Part shown: piece after piece, positions 10,229-20,269 of the stretch
Layout of the letters: the number at the start of each line of letters is the position of its first letter
Position numbering within the stretch: the stretch's first letter is position 1
Source: Bromus sterilis
Taxonomy: Eukaryota; Streptophyta; Magnoliopsida; Poales; Poaceae
NCBI GenBank assembly: GCA_950022295.1
Contig: OX465600.1
Span: forward strand, 295,971,782 to 296,035,781
Direction: 5' to 3'
DNA length: 64,000 bases
Made by a program: the position numbers and the translations under genes
The notes under the pieces: generated by a model
What the model was told of the DNA's origin: nothing
Seen by the model: the letters and a program-made list of their open reading frames with translations, nothing else
The model's database searches: none

Positions 10229-11717
10229 TTTTTTTGAACGGTCACCGGGGGGAGAGAGTCCCCACCTGAATATATTGCTCAAAGTGATTCAGTTTATAAA
10301 GAAAACCGGATCGAAAACCTTAACAAATTGACCCCGTTTATAAGGAAAACCGGGCCGGAAAACCACAGAAGAAGGAGGATTACATGCGGTGAGAACAATG
10401 GACGCCCCGAGGAAGGCACTACCTAGCTAGCAAAATCGAGAGACCGTCAACCTGAGAGCCGAGTGAAAATGGTGTGTCATCAAGGGATCACAATGCCAAC
10501 ACTAAACAACTATCCTAACGCAGTACACCGGCGTGCGTACCAACCTCTTGGCACATGGGAGCCGCACCAATCAACGAGTGACCCATCACGAACCTTGACT
10601 GGAGCCTCCGCCACAGCAAGCCGACACGATTAGCAAGGCAAGGAGGCATCATTGCATCGTAGATGAGCAAAGATGAGCCGAGATAACACCACGAGCACGA
10701 AACTCGCCATAACAAACGACAACAGGAGAGGGTCTTGAGCAGGCATAGCAGAGGATGACCAACAACAAGGGCAACGGAGGATGAATAGCGGCAAAGAGCT
10801 CCCCAGTGACGCCTTCAAGAAGGTAAACGACATCCAAAGACGACGTCGTCACAGAGCTTTCGCCTGGAGCATAACCGGTTTAATTTCCAAGAACGGCAAA
10901 GCCGATCCTGCGAATTCGGACCGATAGACAAGACTAGCATATGAACCACGCCCCCAAGAGGGTGAACGACGCCGGAGTAGCGCCGTCGTGGTCAGCTGAC
11001 GCAGGTCAGCGAGGATTTCTCCCTAGCACATCTGTCTACGGTGAACCGCCATTCAAATTTAAACGAGGGGGATGACAGTGGGTACCGAAGTATACGAGCG
11101 CCGGATCTGATGGAGGCGGGGGCGTGGAGTCCGGGAGAAGACGAAGCATGTCGGATCTGACGCCAGCCAAGGCGTGGGCAGCATCACCAGGGGGAGCCGG
11201 TGATGGTGGAGCGGGAGTCGGGAGTCGGGAGTTGGGAGTCGGGGTCGGAGAGGCGGGGAGCAGGACAAGGCCGCCTCGCTACTAGCGGTCGGTCGCGCCC
11301 AGGCCATGACCACCCGAGGCCGCCCCACCAGCGGACGCGCCGGAGACCGAGAGGAGTTGTGGAAGAGCCATGGGGCAGTGCCGTCGCGGTTTAGGGCGCG
11401 TCATCACTCCCCAGCACCCGGAGCGCCGACAGCCGCACGGAACCGCCGCCAGACCCCCCAGATCCAGTGCGTCGACAACAGCCCCGCCCTGCCGCCAGAG
11501 ACCATAGAGCAGCTCCCCGCCGTGCTTGAGTGCTACCCTGAGTCGCGAGCTAGACCTCCGCCGCCGCCGTCAGCCGCAGAGCTTCGCCCGGCGGCGTCCT
11601 CCAGCGGCGACGGAGAGGAGGATGAGAGTTTTTGGGTGGCGGCGGCTAGGTTTCGAGTCCGCCCGAGCCGCTCGCACGGGAGCGACGCGGGGGAGTTTTT
11701 GGTCTGATTGGAATTTG
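10229..11717 (-). mobile_element. Non-LTR retroposon (antisense, LINE-like) with 14-bp TSD
   Basis: The insert is bounded by a perfect 14-bp duplication, ACGAGATTGACTAT, at 10215-10228 and 11718-11731. Its left edge is a T run (10228-10235), i.e. the 3' poly(A) tail of an antisense element. The opposite end is GC-rich with CCT/CCG-rich leader-like sequence (AACCTAGCCGCCGCC on the minus strand, near 11650). This is the expected structure of target-primed reverse transcription. No long reverse transcriptase frame is present in the 1.49 kb, so it is either a non-autonomous LINE derivative or an internally deleted one. Short frames inside are not supported as genes. Confidence 0.8.
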
Positions 11718-11934
11718 ACGAGATTGACTATAGAGGCCATTTCTTGGTACACCAGCGTGTGGAAAGATATAGGGAGGAGAAGAAGGATCTAAATATGCTT
11801 TTCATAGACTTGGAGATTGCATATCAAAAGATACATGCCAAATGAAAATCGTGGTAAATTGTGTCTAAAGAGTTTGTACAATGAATTTGGAGCTGCTTTG
11901 TGATAGTAGTATAAAAGAACCACGTAAGTTGTTA

Positions 11935-12082
11935 CTTCCTCCGTTCATAATTATAAGATGTTCTAACTTCGTTGGAATTGAATGCATATAGACACATTTT
12001 AGTGTGTTTGTTCACTCTTTTTAATCCATGCATAGTCCATATCTAAATATTCAAAACATGTTATATTTATGAACAAAATGAG
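11935..12082. mobile_element. Stowaway-like MITE
   Basis: It begins CTTCCTCCGTTCATAA after TA (11933-11934) and ends TTTATGAACAAAATGAG before TA (12083-12084); the ends are inverted copies. The 148-bp length and TA duplication fit a Tc1/Mariner-type MITE. Confidence 0.7.
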
Positions 12083-12177
12083 TATCATTTACCATGTTCT
12101 AATGAAGAACAAGCCATTTTTAAAAACATTTGAAGATACTGGAGCTCTGATGAACAAACATTAATCCTAACGCTAAG

Positions 12178-12194
12178 CCCCCCCCCCCCCCCCC
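12178..12194. repeat. Homopolymer C tract
   Basis: Seventeen consecutive C, absent from the homologous position upstream of copy 1 (about 8110), so a local expansion within the duplicated unit. Confidence 0.8.
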
Positions 12195-12248
12195 TTAGAA
12201 CATCTACCAAAACTATTTTCTTCAGTTTAGTAATAATCATATGGAGTA

Positions 12249-12313
12249 CTCCCTTCCTACCGAAATATAGGTAGTTGAAGTGTACTACTACCTATATTTC
12301 GATACGGAGGGAG
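12249..12313. mobile_element. Short Stowaway MITE
   Basis: A 65-bp palindrome, CTCCCTTCCTACCGAAATAT with its inverted copy, between TA at 12247-12248 and 12314-12315. The homologous stretch upstream of defensin-like copy 1 (about 8160-8180) lacks it, giving a filled and an empty site in the two tandem units. Confidence 0.85.
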
Positions 12314-12480
12314 TAGTATATAGTAAGACCATGCCCTACTATTATTGTTTTCCTTCACCCAGAAAAGGAAAAAACATGTTTGACTCCCTTAAAGTGCTCG
12401 TGCTTAGCACTTCGCCCGCTAATCTTGTCCATGCTTCGGAAAATTCAAGAAAATGTACCGATGAGCTGGTCAACCAAATA

Positions 12481-12505
12481 CTCCCTCTGTAAACTAATAT
12501 AAGAT
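12481..12505 (+). mobile_element. Truncated Stowaway MITE end
   Basis: CTCCCTCTGTAAACTAATAT is a typical left end of a grass Stowaway element, but no matching right end was found downstream; it is a fragment. Confidence 0.5.
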
Positions 12506-12809
12506 GTTGTAGAATACTATTCAAGCACTCACGGGCACCGCTTTGCATAATTATTAAACCATGTGGGACTGCTCTATCTATACCGACTGCTCTATCTATA
12601 CCAAAATTTTCAGTATCTGCCAACGCACAACACGTAGCTCCATCATCATCCCTATGTTTGTTTTCATTCCATAAAGTCTCAAAGTGATATGAAGATAGAA
12701 CCCATCTTTGCATCATCCTGATATATAGATATGTACTATCTTCCAGCTATAATTGCATCATACTCACTATTTTCTTGATAGTTTTTTTATTCGGTATGGC
12801 TATCCATGT

Positions 12810-12819
12810 CTATAAGAAG
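12810..12819 (+). promoter_or_regulatory. TATA-like box of defensin-like copy 2
   Basis: CTATAAGAAG, 84-93 bases before the ATG at 12903, matches the site upstream of copy 1 and is followed by the same CTATTTGGATCT leader block. Confidence 0.55.
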
Positions 12820-12902
12820 AGAATGCACTGACCTATTTGGATCTCTGCACCGTCTCTTCTCCGCTAGCTTCATTTCTTCCTTGCGTGTTTATTCCTTGAG
12901 AC

Positions 12903-13246
12903 ATGGAGGTCACCAAGGTCAAGATGCCAGGCTTGTGTTTGCTGCTGCTCATGCCACTCCTACTGCTTCCTGGTAATTAAGCGTTCCCTAAAACTATATG
13001 AAGAACATATCAGTTTCTTAGTGTTCTAATTTTTGTTATGCTGCTACAAAACGGTGTCCTTATTTTCTCTCTCCAGGATCTGAAGGCGTGGATTGCACGT
13101 ACTACAGCAAGACCTACACTAGTTTGCACTGCGCGGACAACCCATGCCTCGAGCACTGCCGCCAAGAGGGCTTCAATTGGGGGGAGTGTCAGATCACCTC
13201 CTTAGAACCCCTCATGTTAATCTGCTTCTGCACCAAACCCTGCTGA
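12903..13246 (+). CDS. Defensin-like secreted cysteine-rich peptide, two exons
   Basis: Exon 1 is 12903-12972, exon 2 is 13077-13246; the phase-1 intron has GTAATT and CTCTCCAG borders and splits the Gly codon at the end of the signal peptide, the usual place for plant defensin genes. The product is 79 aa: a signal peptide of about 24 residues (LCLLLLMPLLLLPG) and a mature region of about 55 residues with eight Cys in the order C-x11-C-x4-C-x3-C-x9-C-x11-C-x-C-x3-C. The CxxxC and CxC pairs fit the cysteine-stabilised alpha-beta fold of the gamma-thionin/DEFL superfamily. Such peptides are secreted and act in defence or signalling; the target here is unknown. The Gly before the fifth Cys (GEC) is present. 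AATAAA at 13376-13381 may direct polyadenylation. It is the only member of the local cluster with all parts intact. Confidence 0.82.
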
Positions 13247-13308
13247 TCGATCGATGATGCTTGTGAAGCAGTAATAACTACTTGTTTATGTGTGTTGCAT
13301 GTGAACTT

Positions 13309-13580
13309 CTATGTCGTGTTTGTTCGCTATGCTGAGCAGGTCAACATAGAATTCACCTAATAAGGCGATATATATAATAAAGGTAAAATTGCCATAGCGT
13401 TTGCCTCCCTTTTCTGTTCATCCTGATGAGCAGGAATCAATGAGCTCCTGATGATGGTCCTCTCCGCTGATGAAATGTGCTCTTGGCCTACATAAGGAGA
13501 GCATGTTGCCTTTGTTTTTCATATTATTTATTTGAATCAACAGAACAAGGCTACAAATAAAGAGATATATAGACATAGTT
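13309..13580 (+). repeat. Conserved 3' flank of the defensin-like unit
   Basis: The stretch from GTGAACTTCTATGTCGT to AAATAAAGAGATATATAGAC recurs at 9392-9535 (copy 1) and, in part, at 7790-7976. It marks the right side of each tandem unit and probably contains 3' UTR sequence. Confidence 0.6.
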
Positions 13581-13808
13581 CTTCGCAAAAAAAAGATACA
13601 TAGACATAGTTGTAGTGACACGGCCGTATTTTATTTGTACAATTGAAGGTATATCGACACGAAAGCTTGAAGCAAGCCGTGCTCTCCTCTCGCTAGGCTC
13701 TTCTCTCGCACCCGCCGCCGACCACTCGGGCCGAGGCAGCCACAATCATGCCGTCGTGCTCCACTCCGGCCATGACGGCCATCTTGTTACTTTTGTCCTT
13801 CTGCCATC

Positions 13809-14234
13809 ATGGCACTCTCGGATCTCTCCTTTGAGCGGGGTCTGGCATTCGAGAAAGACATCTGGCAGAACTTCGGTGTTCCGATCAATAACTATGAAGA
13901 TAGTTCCAATCGAGACTTCATTTTGGTTGCTGCATTCAAGCGCTCCCGGCTTCGGATCAATGATGAGACAGTGGGTCTCATCCTTCAGTCATGTTTTGGT
14001 GCAAGGCTAGCTATCAGGTTCAAAGATACTCGTCTGCAAAATCTATCTTTGAAATTTTGTGTTTCGTGCCGATCTGTGGGTTTTGCGGTCAGTAGAGGTG
14101 GCAATATTGCAAACCAACTTTTCAACATGGAATTCTTCTTTTGGGGCAAAGGTGACCCAGTTAGAGAATATATAAACTATTTGCAAGAGATTGATAGAGA
14201 ATGGACCATTGCTGATTATACTAAGAGTAAGTGA
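13809..14234 (+). CDS. Hypothetical protein fragment, DUF4283-like repeat family
   Basis: An open frame of 141 codons reads DFILVAAFKRSRLRI, ETVGLILQSCFGARLAIRF, CVSCRSVGFAVSRGG and FFFWGKGDPVREYINYLQEI. The pattern (an ILQSCFG core, a VGF segment, then a WG-GDP-xxE segment before a Trp-Thr) resembles a large set of uncharacterised Triticeae proteins that look transposon-derived and precede a CCHC knuckle, which is absent here. The frame ends early at 14234, so this is likely a truncated, non-functional copy. An upstream ATG at 13749 is in another frame. Function unknown. Confidence 0.4.
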   Translation: MALSDLSFERGLAFEKDIWQNFGVPINNYEDSSNRDFILVAAFKRSRLRINDETVGLILQSCFGARLAIRFKDTRLQNLSLKFCVSCRSVGFAVSRGGNIANQLFNMEFFFWGKGDPVREYINYLQEIDREWTIADYTKSK

Positions 14235-14702
14235 TCATATGCAAATGTGGTTCAAACTCCCGATGGCTTTAGAAGAAACCGAGAAGGAGAACTTGTTTGA
14301 GTCGACGGGGCGGACGTTGAACACGGTAGCTAGCCCTCTGAGCGGAATTGGATTATGGTTGCGACAAGCTCGCCGTCGAGAGGCAGCTCATTGTGCCGGA
14401 AGGAGATTGTTTCCACGGAAAATTGCACCGTGACACCACGATAATCGTCGTGCTTACGTGACGACGGACAATTGATTTGGTATTGATTTAGGTTATTTTT
14501 TATAAACTGTGATGCACACTGACAAAGGGTTAGGTGCCACGTTGGCATGCCACACAGGAGCGTATACGGCTAAAACGAAAGTTGCACCATATTTGCACTG
14601 CTAGACTACAATTAGGTATAGATATTACTTCTTTTATATTAGGTAAGTGTGAAATTAGAAAATATCAATTAGCACATGAAATAGAATTGTTATATACTAC
14701 CA

Positions 14703-14969
14703 TGTAGGGATGGAACCAATCCATCAGGGTTTAAATTCTGGTGTATGCATATTTCTGGAATTATTTCAGGATTTTCGGCGATATTCATTCTGTGAGAGGA
14801 AGCATTTCCGTCGACTACGAAGACATCTGTGGTGACTTCGGGAATTTCAAAATGTAATGTCGTCTCAGTATCTCGGAGACACACATAGGGGTAGGATGTG
14901 CGTGCGTGTGTTCATAGGTGCGTATATGTACGTGTTGTGAGCGTCTGTGATTGTACTGTGTTAAAAAAA
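14703..14969 (+). mobile_element. 3' part of a non-LTR retroposon (SINE/LINE tail)
   Basis: The block GGTTTAAATTCTGG resembles a pol III B box, and the following TCCGTCGACTACGAAGACATC and TAGGGGTAGGATGTGCGTGC, then a TGTGAGCGTCTGTG block ending in TGTACTGTGTTAAAAAAA, are a tail I recognise from abundant Triticeae retroposons. It ends in seven A at 14963-14969. I could not find a target duplication, so the left limit is uncertain. Confidence 0.55.
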
Positions 14970-14999
14970 GTAACATATTCCTATTTAATGTGATCAAAG

Positions 15000-16190
15000 C
15001 ATCTCAAACACTGTCCCTAAGATAGATACTGTATTTGTTCGCGAATGATATGAAAGCCGTCCATCGAACAATGTCCACATACATTTCAAATATAATTTGA
15101 ACAAATTTGCCGAATTTCATGAAAACACGATATAATTCATTTAAGTTTGAACATAATTTACATAAAACAGATGATATTTTGTCCGTTTAACTAAATTTTT
15201 TCAAAAAAACTAAACTAGCTTGTAGCTGGAGGTGCCCTCGTACGCATGGTCTACCGGCCTAACCAGCGGCACCGGCCGCCGTCGCCGTATGTATCATCCT
15301 TGTTGTCAGAATAGTCCTGCAAGCAACTAAACAGTGCGATATCCCTATTCGTTCGCCGCCTGACGCTCGTGAAGGAGCCACTTTGCTTCGTCCTGTGCCG
15401 TGTGGAGGGCTGCCTCGGCCCAATGTCGACGCTGACAACCCCGGCGCCATGTTCCTGTTGGCGGCGATGGAGGTGTTGTTGAGTGATCACTCGTTGATGG
15501 TGCGAAGAGGGTTATTTAGGCGTAGAGAGTTGTGGGTGGGATCAGGGTGGCATACGCATACGCGACAACGATAAGGATTTGTGTCATAACAGACGTTTGG
15601 ACCGCTCATGGACCGATGGGGTAACACGTTCGATGGCAAAATATGTTCAGACCGCTCGATCCAATCAGATCCGACACCAACCCTCAAACCTTCCGCGCCT
15701 GTTCGAGTTGGGCTATCCGGACCACTTTTACCATCCAAAGCAATGTTGTACCCATCCGTGGTTTGGTTCGCATGTCTGTTTTCCTGTAAATCTGAACCAA
15801 ACAGGGAGAAGAGCTTTGTGGGAATCGCTGAAAAATCCTTATCCGTCACCTGCTTCAGTGTCAAATTTATGTAAATTATATTCAAATTTAAATGAAGTCC
15901 ATCTAGTTTGTACAAATTTGAGCGACTTTGCTTAATGTTGGTTAAAATATGTGCGATCAAGTTTAGAAGGCCAAATCCTGCATTCGTGTCCACGGATTGG
16001 TCTCCTCTTATCCATGAGCGGACAAGGCATCCGTTTTAGCGGTTAGCGTTGAAGATACCAGAAACCATTGAGTGTAGCAGCTGAAAAGGTGATTTTCTTT
16101 ATGTGAATATTTTGTAACCATTATTTGATTATTTTTGTACGATATTAAGATGGTATAAAAACACATATGTATAATTCAAAATCAATTGGA
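15000..16190. other. Non-coding, decayed DNA transposon candidate
   Basis: A block near 15136-15172 (TTTGAACATAATTTACATAAA) recurs inverted near 15865-15905 (complement of TTTGAATATAATTTACATAAA). That suggests subterminal inverted repeats of an old DNA transposon spanning roughly 15050-15990. The GC-rich middle (15240-15560) has open frames on both strands without recognisable domains. Confidence 0.35.
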
Positions 16191-16330
16191 CTACTGCCTC
16201 CGTTCCATATATCTTACATTTTTAAGAAGTTGGTCTCAATTTTCTCAACATGCAAAGTGTCTACCTCAACATCTCCATTAAGCTACTACCTCTACATGCA
16301 CACATGACACCTCATCAAGGGTCCACCATA

Positions 16331-16570
16331 ATATGCATGAGATAAATGTTTTCATTAATAGTTAGTCCCATGCAAAAATTCATCTCACTACACATGCCAC
16401 CACATCAAGGCTCAGTCAACATGCATGAGATTACCACAATATGCATGAGATAAATGTTTTCATTAATAGTTAATCCCATGCAAAATTCTATCTCACCACA
16501 CATGCCACCACATCAAGGCTCAGTCAACATGCATGATATTACCACAATATGCATGAGATAAAGATTTTCA
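16331..16570. repeat. 108-bp tandem repeat, about 2.2 copies
   Basis: ATATGCATGAGATAAA recurs at 16331, 16439 and 16547 (period 108) with intervening sequence (CCACATCAAGGCTCAGTCAA) also repeated. The third, partial unit runs directly into the truncated exon 1 of defensin-like copy 3. Confidence 0.85.
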
Positions 16571-16696
16571 TTGCTGGTGCTGATCATGTCAATCTTCTTA
16601 TTTCCTGGTAAGCCTTGCCTGAGAAAGATTCATCTACCTTAAGAATATGACACTTCCTCAGCTCAAATAGAAGTCTGATCGATGATGTTATTTAAG

Positions 16697-16975
16697 CACA
16701 ACTAGCAAGGTGGCCCTCGCAAATGCGAGGGCTAGTACTATTATACTATATATTTTTGATTTTTTGTTGCTTATATTTTTAATTATATTTAATATTGTTT
16801 TCTTGGTACATATTACAGTTTTTTATATGATCATGTACTTTTTTTGGTATTTTTCTTATAGTTTTCCCTGCTCGTGTACTATATTTGTGCATCCTTTTTT
16901 CATATTTGGTAGCATATTTAAATTTATAGTTATGTTCACAGTATGTAGATGATTGCGAGGGCACCTTCTTTAGTG
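16697..16975. mobile_element. Segment flanked by inverted Helitron-like 3' ends
   Basis: At the left, CTAGCAAGGTGGCCCTCGCA continues as ATGCGAGGGC, a stem-loop (GCCCTCGC/GCGAGGGC). Read on the minus strand it is a hairpin followed by about ten bases and CTAG, a Helitron 3' terminus. At 16954-16970 TGCGAGGGCACCTTCTTTAG resembles the same end in the opposite orientation. The interior is T-rich and non-coding. Confidence 0.5.
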
Positions 16976-17124
16976 CATCCGAAGTGTTTGGCAAATAAAT
17001 TTATAATTTCATCAATATACACATTTTTTGCTAATGAATAATACATATTTTGTCGAACTGATTTTTTTTTGCTTCACGTTTTCTATATCCAATTGAAGTG
17101 CCTCTAATGCAAGAACACCGAGTA

Positions 17125-17802
17125 ATCTATCTATTATATACTAAAAGTAAAATACGAATGAAAATAGAGAGAATTGTAGAACACCATGAGTAATTAATTA
17201 ACAGGTTCATGTTAGGTGAACTAACCTGGAGCTGCCGTGGAACATGAAGGCAATGCAACTGAAGAGCTCAGCTAGCAAATTTTCAGGCCTGTTTCCTACA
17301 AAGTCTGCACTTCCTTGGATGGTTCTTTCGGTCATCAACTCAGCTGCTGCCACGTTCTTTGCTGTGGAATGCGGGTTCTGAACTTTCGATTACAGAAAGT
17401 CCAGGAGAAAGGGGGAGGAAGTCCAGGAGAAAAACTTGAGGGCTCAGGTGAGAGTCATTATCGCGAAGAGGACTGCAGAAAGGTCTCTGCAGTTTACATG
17501 GGTGAGATGTGTAAAAAGCGAGTAGAGCTCTCGCAGGAGGAAGCTGGGAGGTTGGCCGGCTGCTAGCGCGAGACCTAGCCTCATGATCCGCACGGGATAG
17601 AGAACGGCGGAAAAAATATTAGGGGAGAGAGATTACAGGGCTAGGGGGGGGCGTGGTGGATCTATTACCTAGATCAGACGGCTGTTGTTTTCCCATCAAC
17701 TAAATCAAAGGCCAGATATTTCTGATTAATGTGGAATTTTCTAGCAATTCTCTCTATTTTCATCCGCATTTTGCTTTTAGTATATAATAGATAGATAGAT
17801 AG
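17125..17802. mobile_element. Segment flanked by inverted Helitron-like 5' ends
   Basis: The left end has TCTATCTATTATATACTAAA and then AAAATAGAGAGAATTG (17126-17176). The right end (17753-17802) is its inverted copy with few mismatches, about 50 bp in all. TCTAT...ACTAAAAG is typical of plant Helitron 5' termini; paired in inverse orientation they look like TIRs. About 550 bp between them is non-coding. An alternative is a simple long-TIR MITE. Confidence 0.5.
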
Positions 17803-18295
17803 ATGATGGATGTCATGTTTTCCTTCACTGCAGGATCTCAAGGGGAGACTTGCAAGGAGCTGAGCCAGACCTACACTACTCCCAACTGCGCCACCGAACC
17901 ATGCGTCAAGTACTGCATACTGGAGGGCTTCGATGGCGGGGAGTGCCAAGGGAGCTACTTCCAGCCCTTACAGTTACTCTGCTTCTGCGAGAGACCCTGC
18001 TGAGAGATGCATGGTGTGTGCCGTGTGCGTGCCTCCTCGATAGGGATGTACGTACGTAGGTACGTATAAGATGTGTCACTGCTGATAAGGCAAGCCGTCG
18101 TTGTCATCGTCATCGATGGTTGTAGTTGTGACAAAGTATCATATATTTATGTGCCCAGTTTTATTTCATTTTTTCAAATGCTCGCCTCCCTCCCAGTTTG
18201 AGATTGATCAGCTTGTTGCGTTGTTTCATTTCACTTCGTTTCTGTTGAGCATGCATTACATGCTTCTATCTATATATCTATCTATCTATATATAT

Positions 18296-18480
18296 GAATA
18301 TGATGAGTTGGGGTATTTTCTTGGTGATTAACACAAAAATTTGGAGAAAAAGAGATCTGCTGGAGCATGTGTTTTGGCCAGCTCATCTTATACAAGCAGC
18401 TGTTTGGTTATTGCTGAACTGATGCTCTAAGCCTAGTGAACCTGGACCATGATGAATGGTGCTAAAAAAACTAAAAAAAA
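18296..18480 (+). repeat. Duplicated flank of defensin-like copies 3 and 4
   Basis: GATGAGTTGGGGTATTTTCT and the following 180 bases, to GACCATGATGAATGGTG, recur at 19541-19712 with about 85-90 percent similarity by eye. The block after the first microsatellite (GCGCAATGTCCATCGGCTC, 18660-18710) likewise recurs at 19056-19100. These show a further tandem duplication downstream of copy 3. Confidence 0.7.
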
Positions 18481-18558
18481 CAAAATCATATTTTACTGAC
18501 CAGGTTTCATTTCACTTCGTTTCTGTTGAGCATGCATCACATGCTTCTATCTATCTAC

Positions 18559-18595
18559 AAGAAGAAGAAGAAGAAGAAGAAGAAGAAGAAGGAGG

Positions 18596-18654
<59 letters not shown>
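18559..18654. repeat. Compound microsatellite (AAG)n then (CTAT)n
   Basis: About eleven AAG units (18559-18592) are followed by about fourteen CTAT units to 18654. Confidence 0.95.
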
Positions 18655-19008
18655 GCATGCGCAATGTCCATCGGCTCGGCTCGAAACGCACACCCAGAGG
18701 AGGGTGCTACTAGTCTAGAAGTAAATTATTATAGTTATTTCTGTGTGATTTTCACATTTATAATGATCAGCATTATAAACAGTTATTATAGTTTTTATAT
18801 GTTGTTTTCTGTCACTTTTTTATATTGTTGTCTGTCACTGCGAAATCACGAATATCTAACTGCTGAATCCTAGTTATAGTGAAGATAGTGTTTAGGGGAA
18901 ACTTATAATAGCCGTAAATATAACTGAATGCTTTGAAACAAAAAAGTCTTGATCATGTAGTTGATGTAGTAACTAGTATAAATTCTTGTCTATCAATCTT
19001 TATCTAAA

Positions 19009-19050
19009 AAATCTATCTATCTATCTATCTATGTATCTATCTATCTATCT
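19009..19050. repeat. (ATCT)n microsatellite
   Basis: About ten units with one interruption (ATGT), the paralogue of the tract at 18597-18654, followed by the same unique sequence. Confidence 0.9.
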
Positions 19051-19239
19051 GCAAGCGCAATGTCCATAGGCTCAACTCGAAACGCACACCCAGAGGAGGA
19101 TGCTGAACCTGCACAAGAACCACCATAAAACAACAAGGATCATTCGAAGACCTGCATGTGTCTACTACGTTGCTTCCTCCACATCTTTTTTCTCAGATCT
19201 TTTCCAAATGACAGCACACCAGACACCACCAGATCATCC

Positions 19240-19332
19240 AGATAAAATTCAGTAATTGCATCATACTCAGACTCACCCTTTTCTGATTTCCTGTTCAATC
19301 ATCTGGATGACTGGCTCTTTCCTCCTTCCTGG
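19240..19332 (+). pseudogene. Exon-1 relic of a fourth defensin-like copy
   Basis: GTAATTGCATCATACTCA matches the leader region of copies 1 and 2, and TTTCCTCCTTCCTGGTAAG matches the end of exon 1 with its donor. The start codon region is not conserved and no eight-Cys exon follows. GGATGTCAAGG near 19452 may be a trace of the start of exon 2. Confidence 0.5.
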
Positions 19333-19729
19333 TAAGAACCATCTATCTGGTCTGAAGAGTATCCAGATATATTTCCTCCATACCTTTGTGCTGTTGTAGC
19401 ATATCACAACAAAATCTATCACCAATACTACTTACCTGACATAAGGCTGAAGGATGTCAAGGTCGTGGGCGGGAGAATGATCAGAGGTGAAAATTCAGGC
19501 TGTTAGCTCCCGCCAATGTACCGCCCCCTCTCTATATGTAGGATGAGTTGGGGTGTTTTCATGGTGATTAACATAAAATTCTTGGAGAAAAAGAAATCTG
19601 CTGGAGCATGTTTTTTGTCCAAGTCATCTTATACGAGCAGTTTTTTGGTTATTGGTGATATGCTGGAGATGCTCTAAGCCTAGTGAACCAGGACCATGAT
19701 GAATGGTGATAAAAAAAGTAAACTATATA

Positions 19730-19986
19730 CTCCCTCCATTTCTTTTTACTCCGCATATAAGATTTGGTCAGAGTTAAATTTGATAAAATTTGATCAATTT
19801 TATAGAAAAATCTATTAACATCTACAATATGAAATCAATATCATTAGAAACATCATGATATTAATTTTCATATGGTATAACTTTGATGTTGTAGATGTTG
19901 ATATTTTTTAATATAAATTTGATCAAACTTTATCGATTTTGACTTTGACCAAATCTTATATGCGAAGTAAAAAGAAACGAAGGGAG
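19730..19986. mobile_element. Stowaway MITE, 257 bp
   Basis: It starts CTCCCTCCATTTCTTTTTAC after TA (19728-19729) and ends with the inverted copy, AAGTAAAAAGAAACGAAGGG AG, before TA (19987-19988). The inner part also folds back (ATAAGATTTGGTCA against TGACCAAATCTTAT). Confidence 0.88.
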
Positions 19987-20269
19987 TATTTTGTAAAATT
20001 CAAGCAGATAAAATAAACAAATAATTTTATGCGCCACCGCGAACAACATCCACAACAATCTCTCAACTCCATCAACATAATAGTAATGATCTCTAAGGAT
20101 CATATAAATGCCACATCATGCAAAGTTTTGGCTCATGGACATATATGGAAGAGAAGCATTTTGTTTTGATGCCTATCCCGGAAGAAATGAACTCCTAGCT
20201 AGTCCTCAGTCCTCACATGACCCAGTCTCAGAGCACGCAGTGTATCTCAAGATCGTCCTTAAAACTGTA

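Larger units (their letters stand above)
16571..18003 (+). pseudogene. Defensin-like gene copy 3, 5' end replaced, intron expanded
   Basis: The end of exon 1 survives (to 16607, hydrophobic SLLVLIMSIFLFPG and a GTAAGCC donor), but upstream of about 16571 it is replaced by the 108-bp repeat, with an in-frame TAA about 15 bases before. The only in-frame ATG left (16586) gives a leader of about eight residues, too short for a normal signal peptide. Exon 2 (17834-18003) has a good CTGCAG acceptor and is intact, with eight Cys: C-x11-C-x4-C-x3-C-x9-C-x11-C-x-C-x3-C, like copy 2. The intron is 1226 bp instead of about 105 because of the Helitron-like material at 16697-17802. Exon 2 could still be used from another upstream exon, but as it stands the gene is probably non-functional. 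Confidence 0.65.

Noticed and set aside
18594..18654. CRISPR-like or satellite array
   Set aside because: It is a simple (CTAT)n microsatellite; there are no spacers and the genome is a plant nuclear genome.
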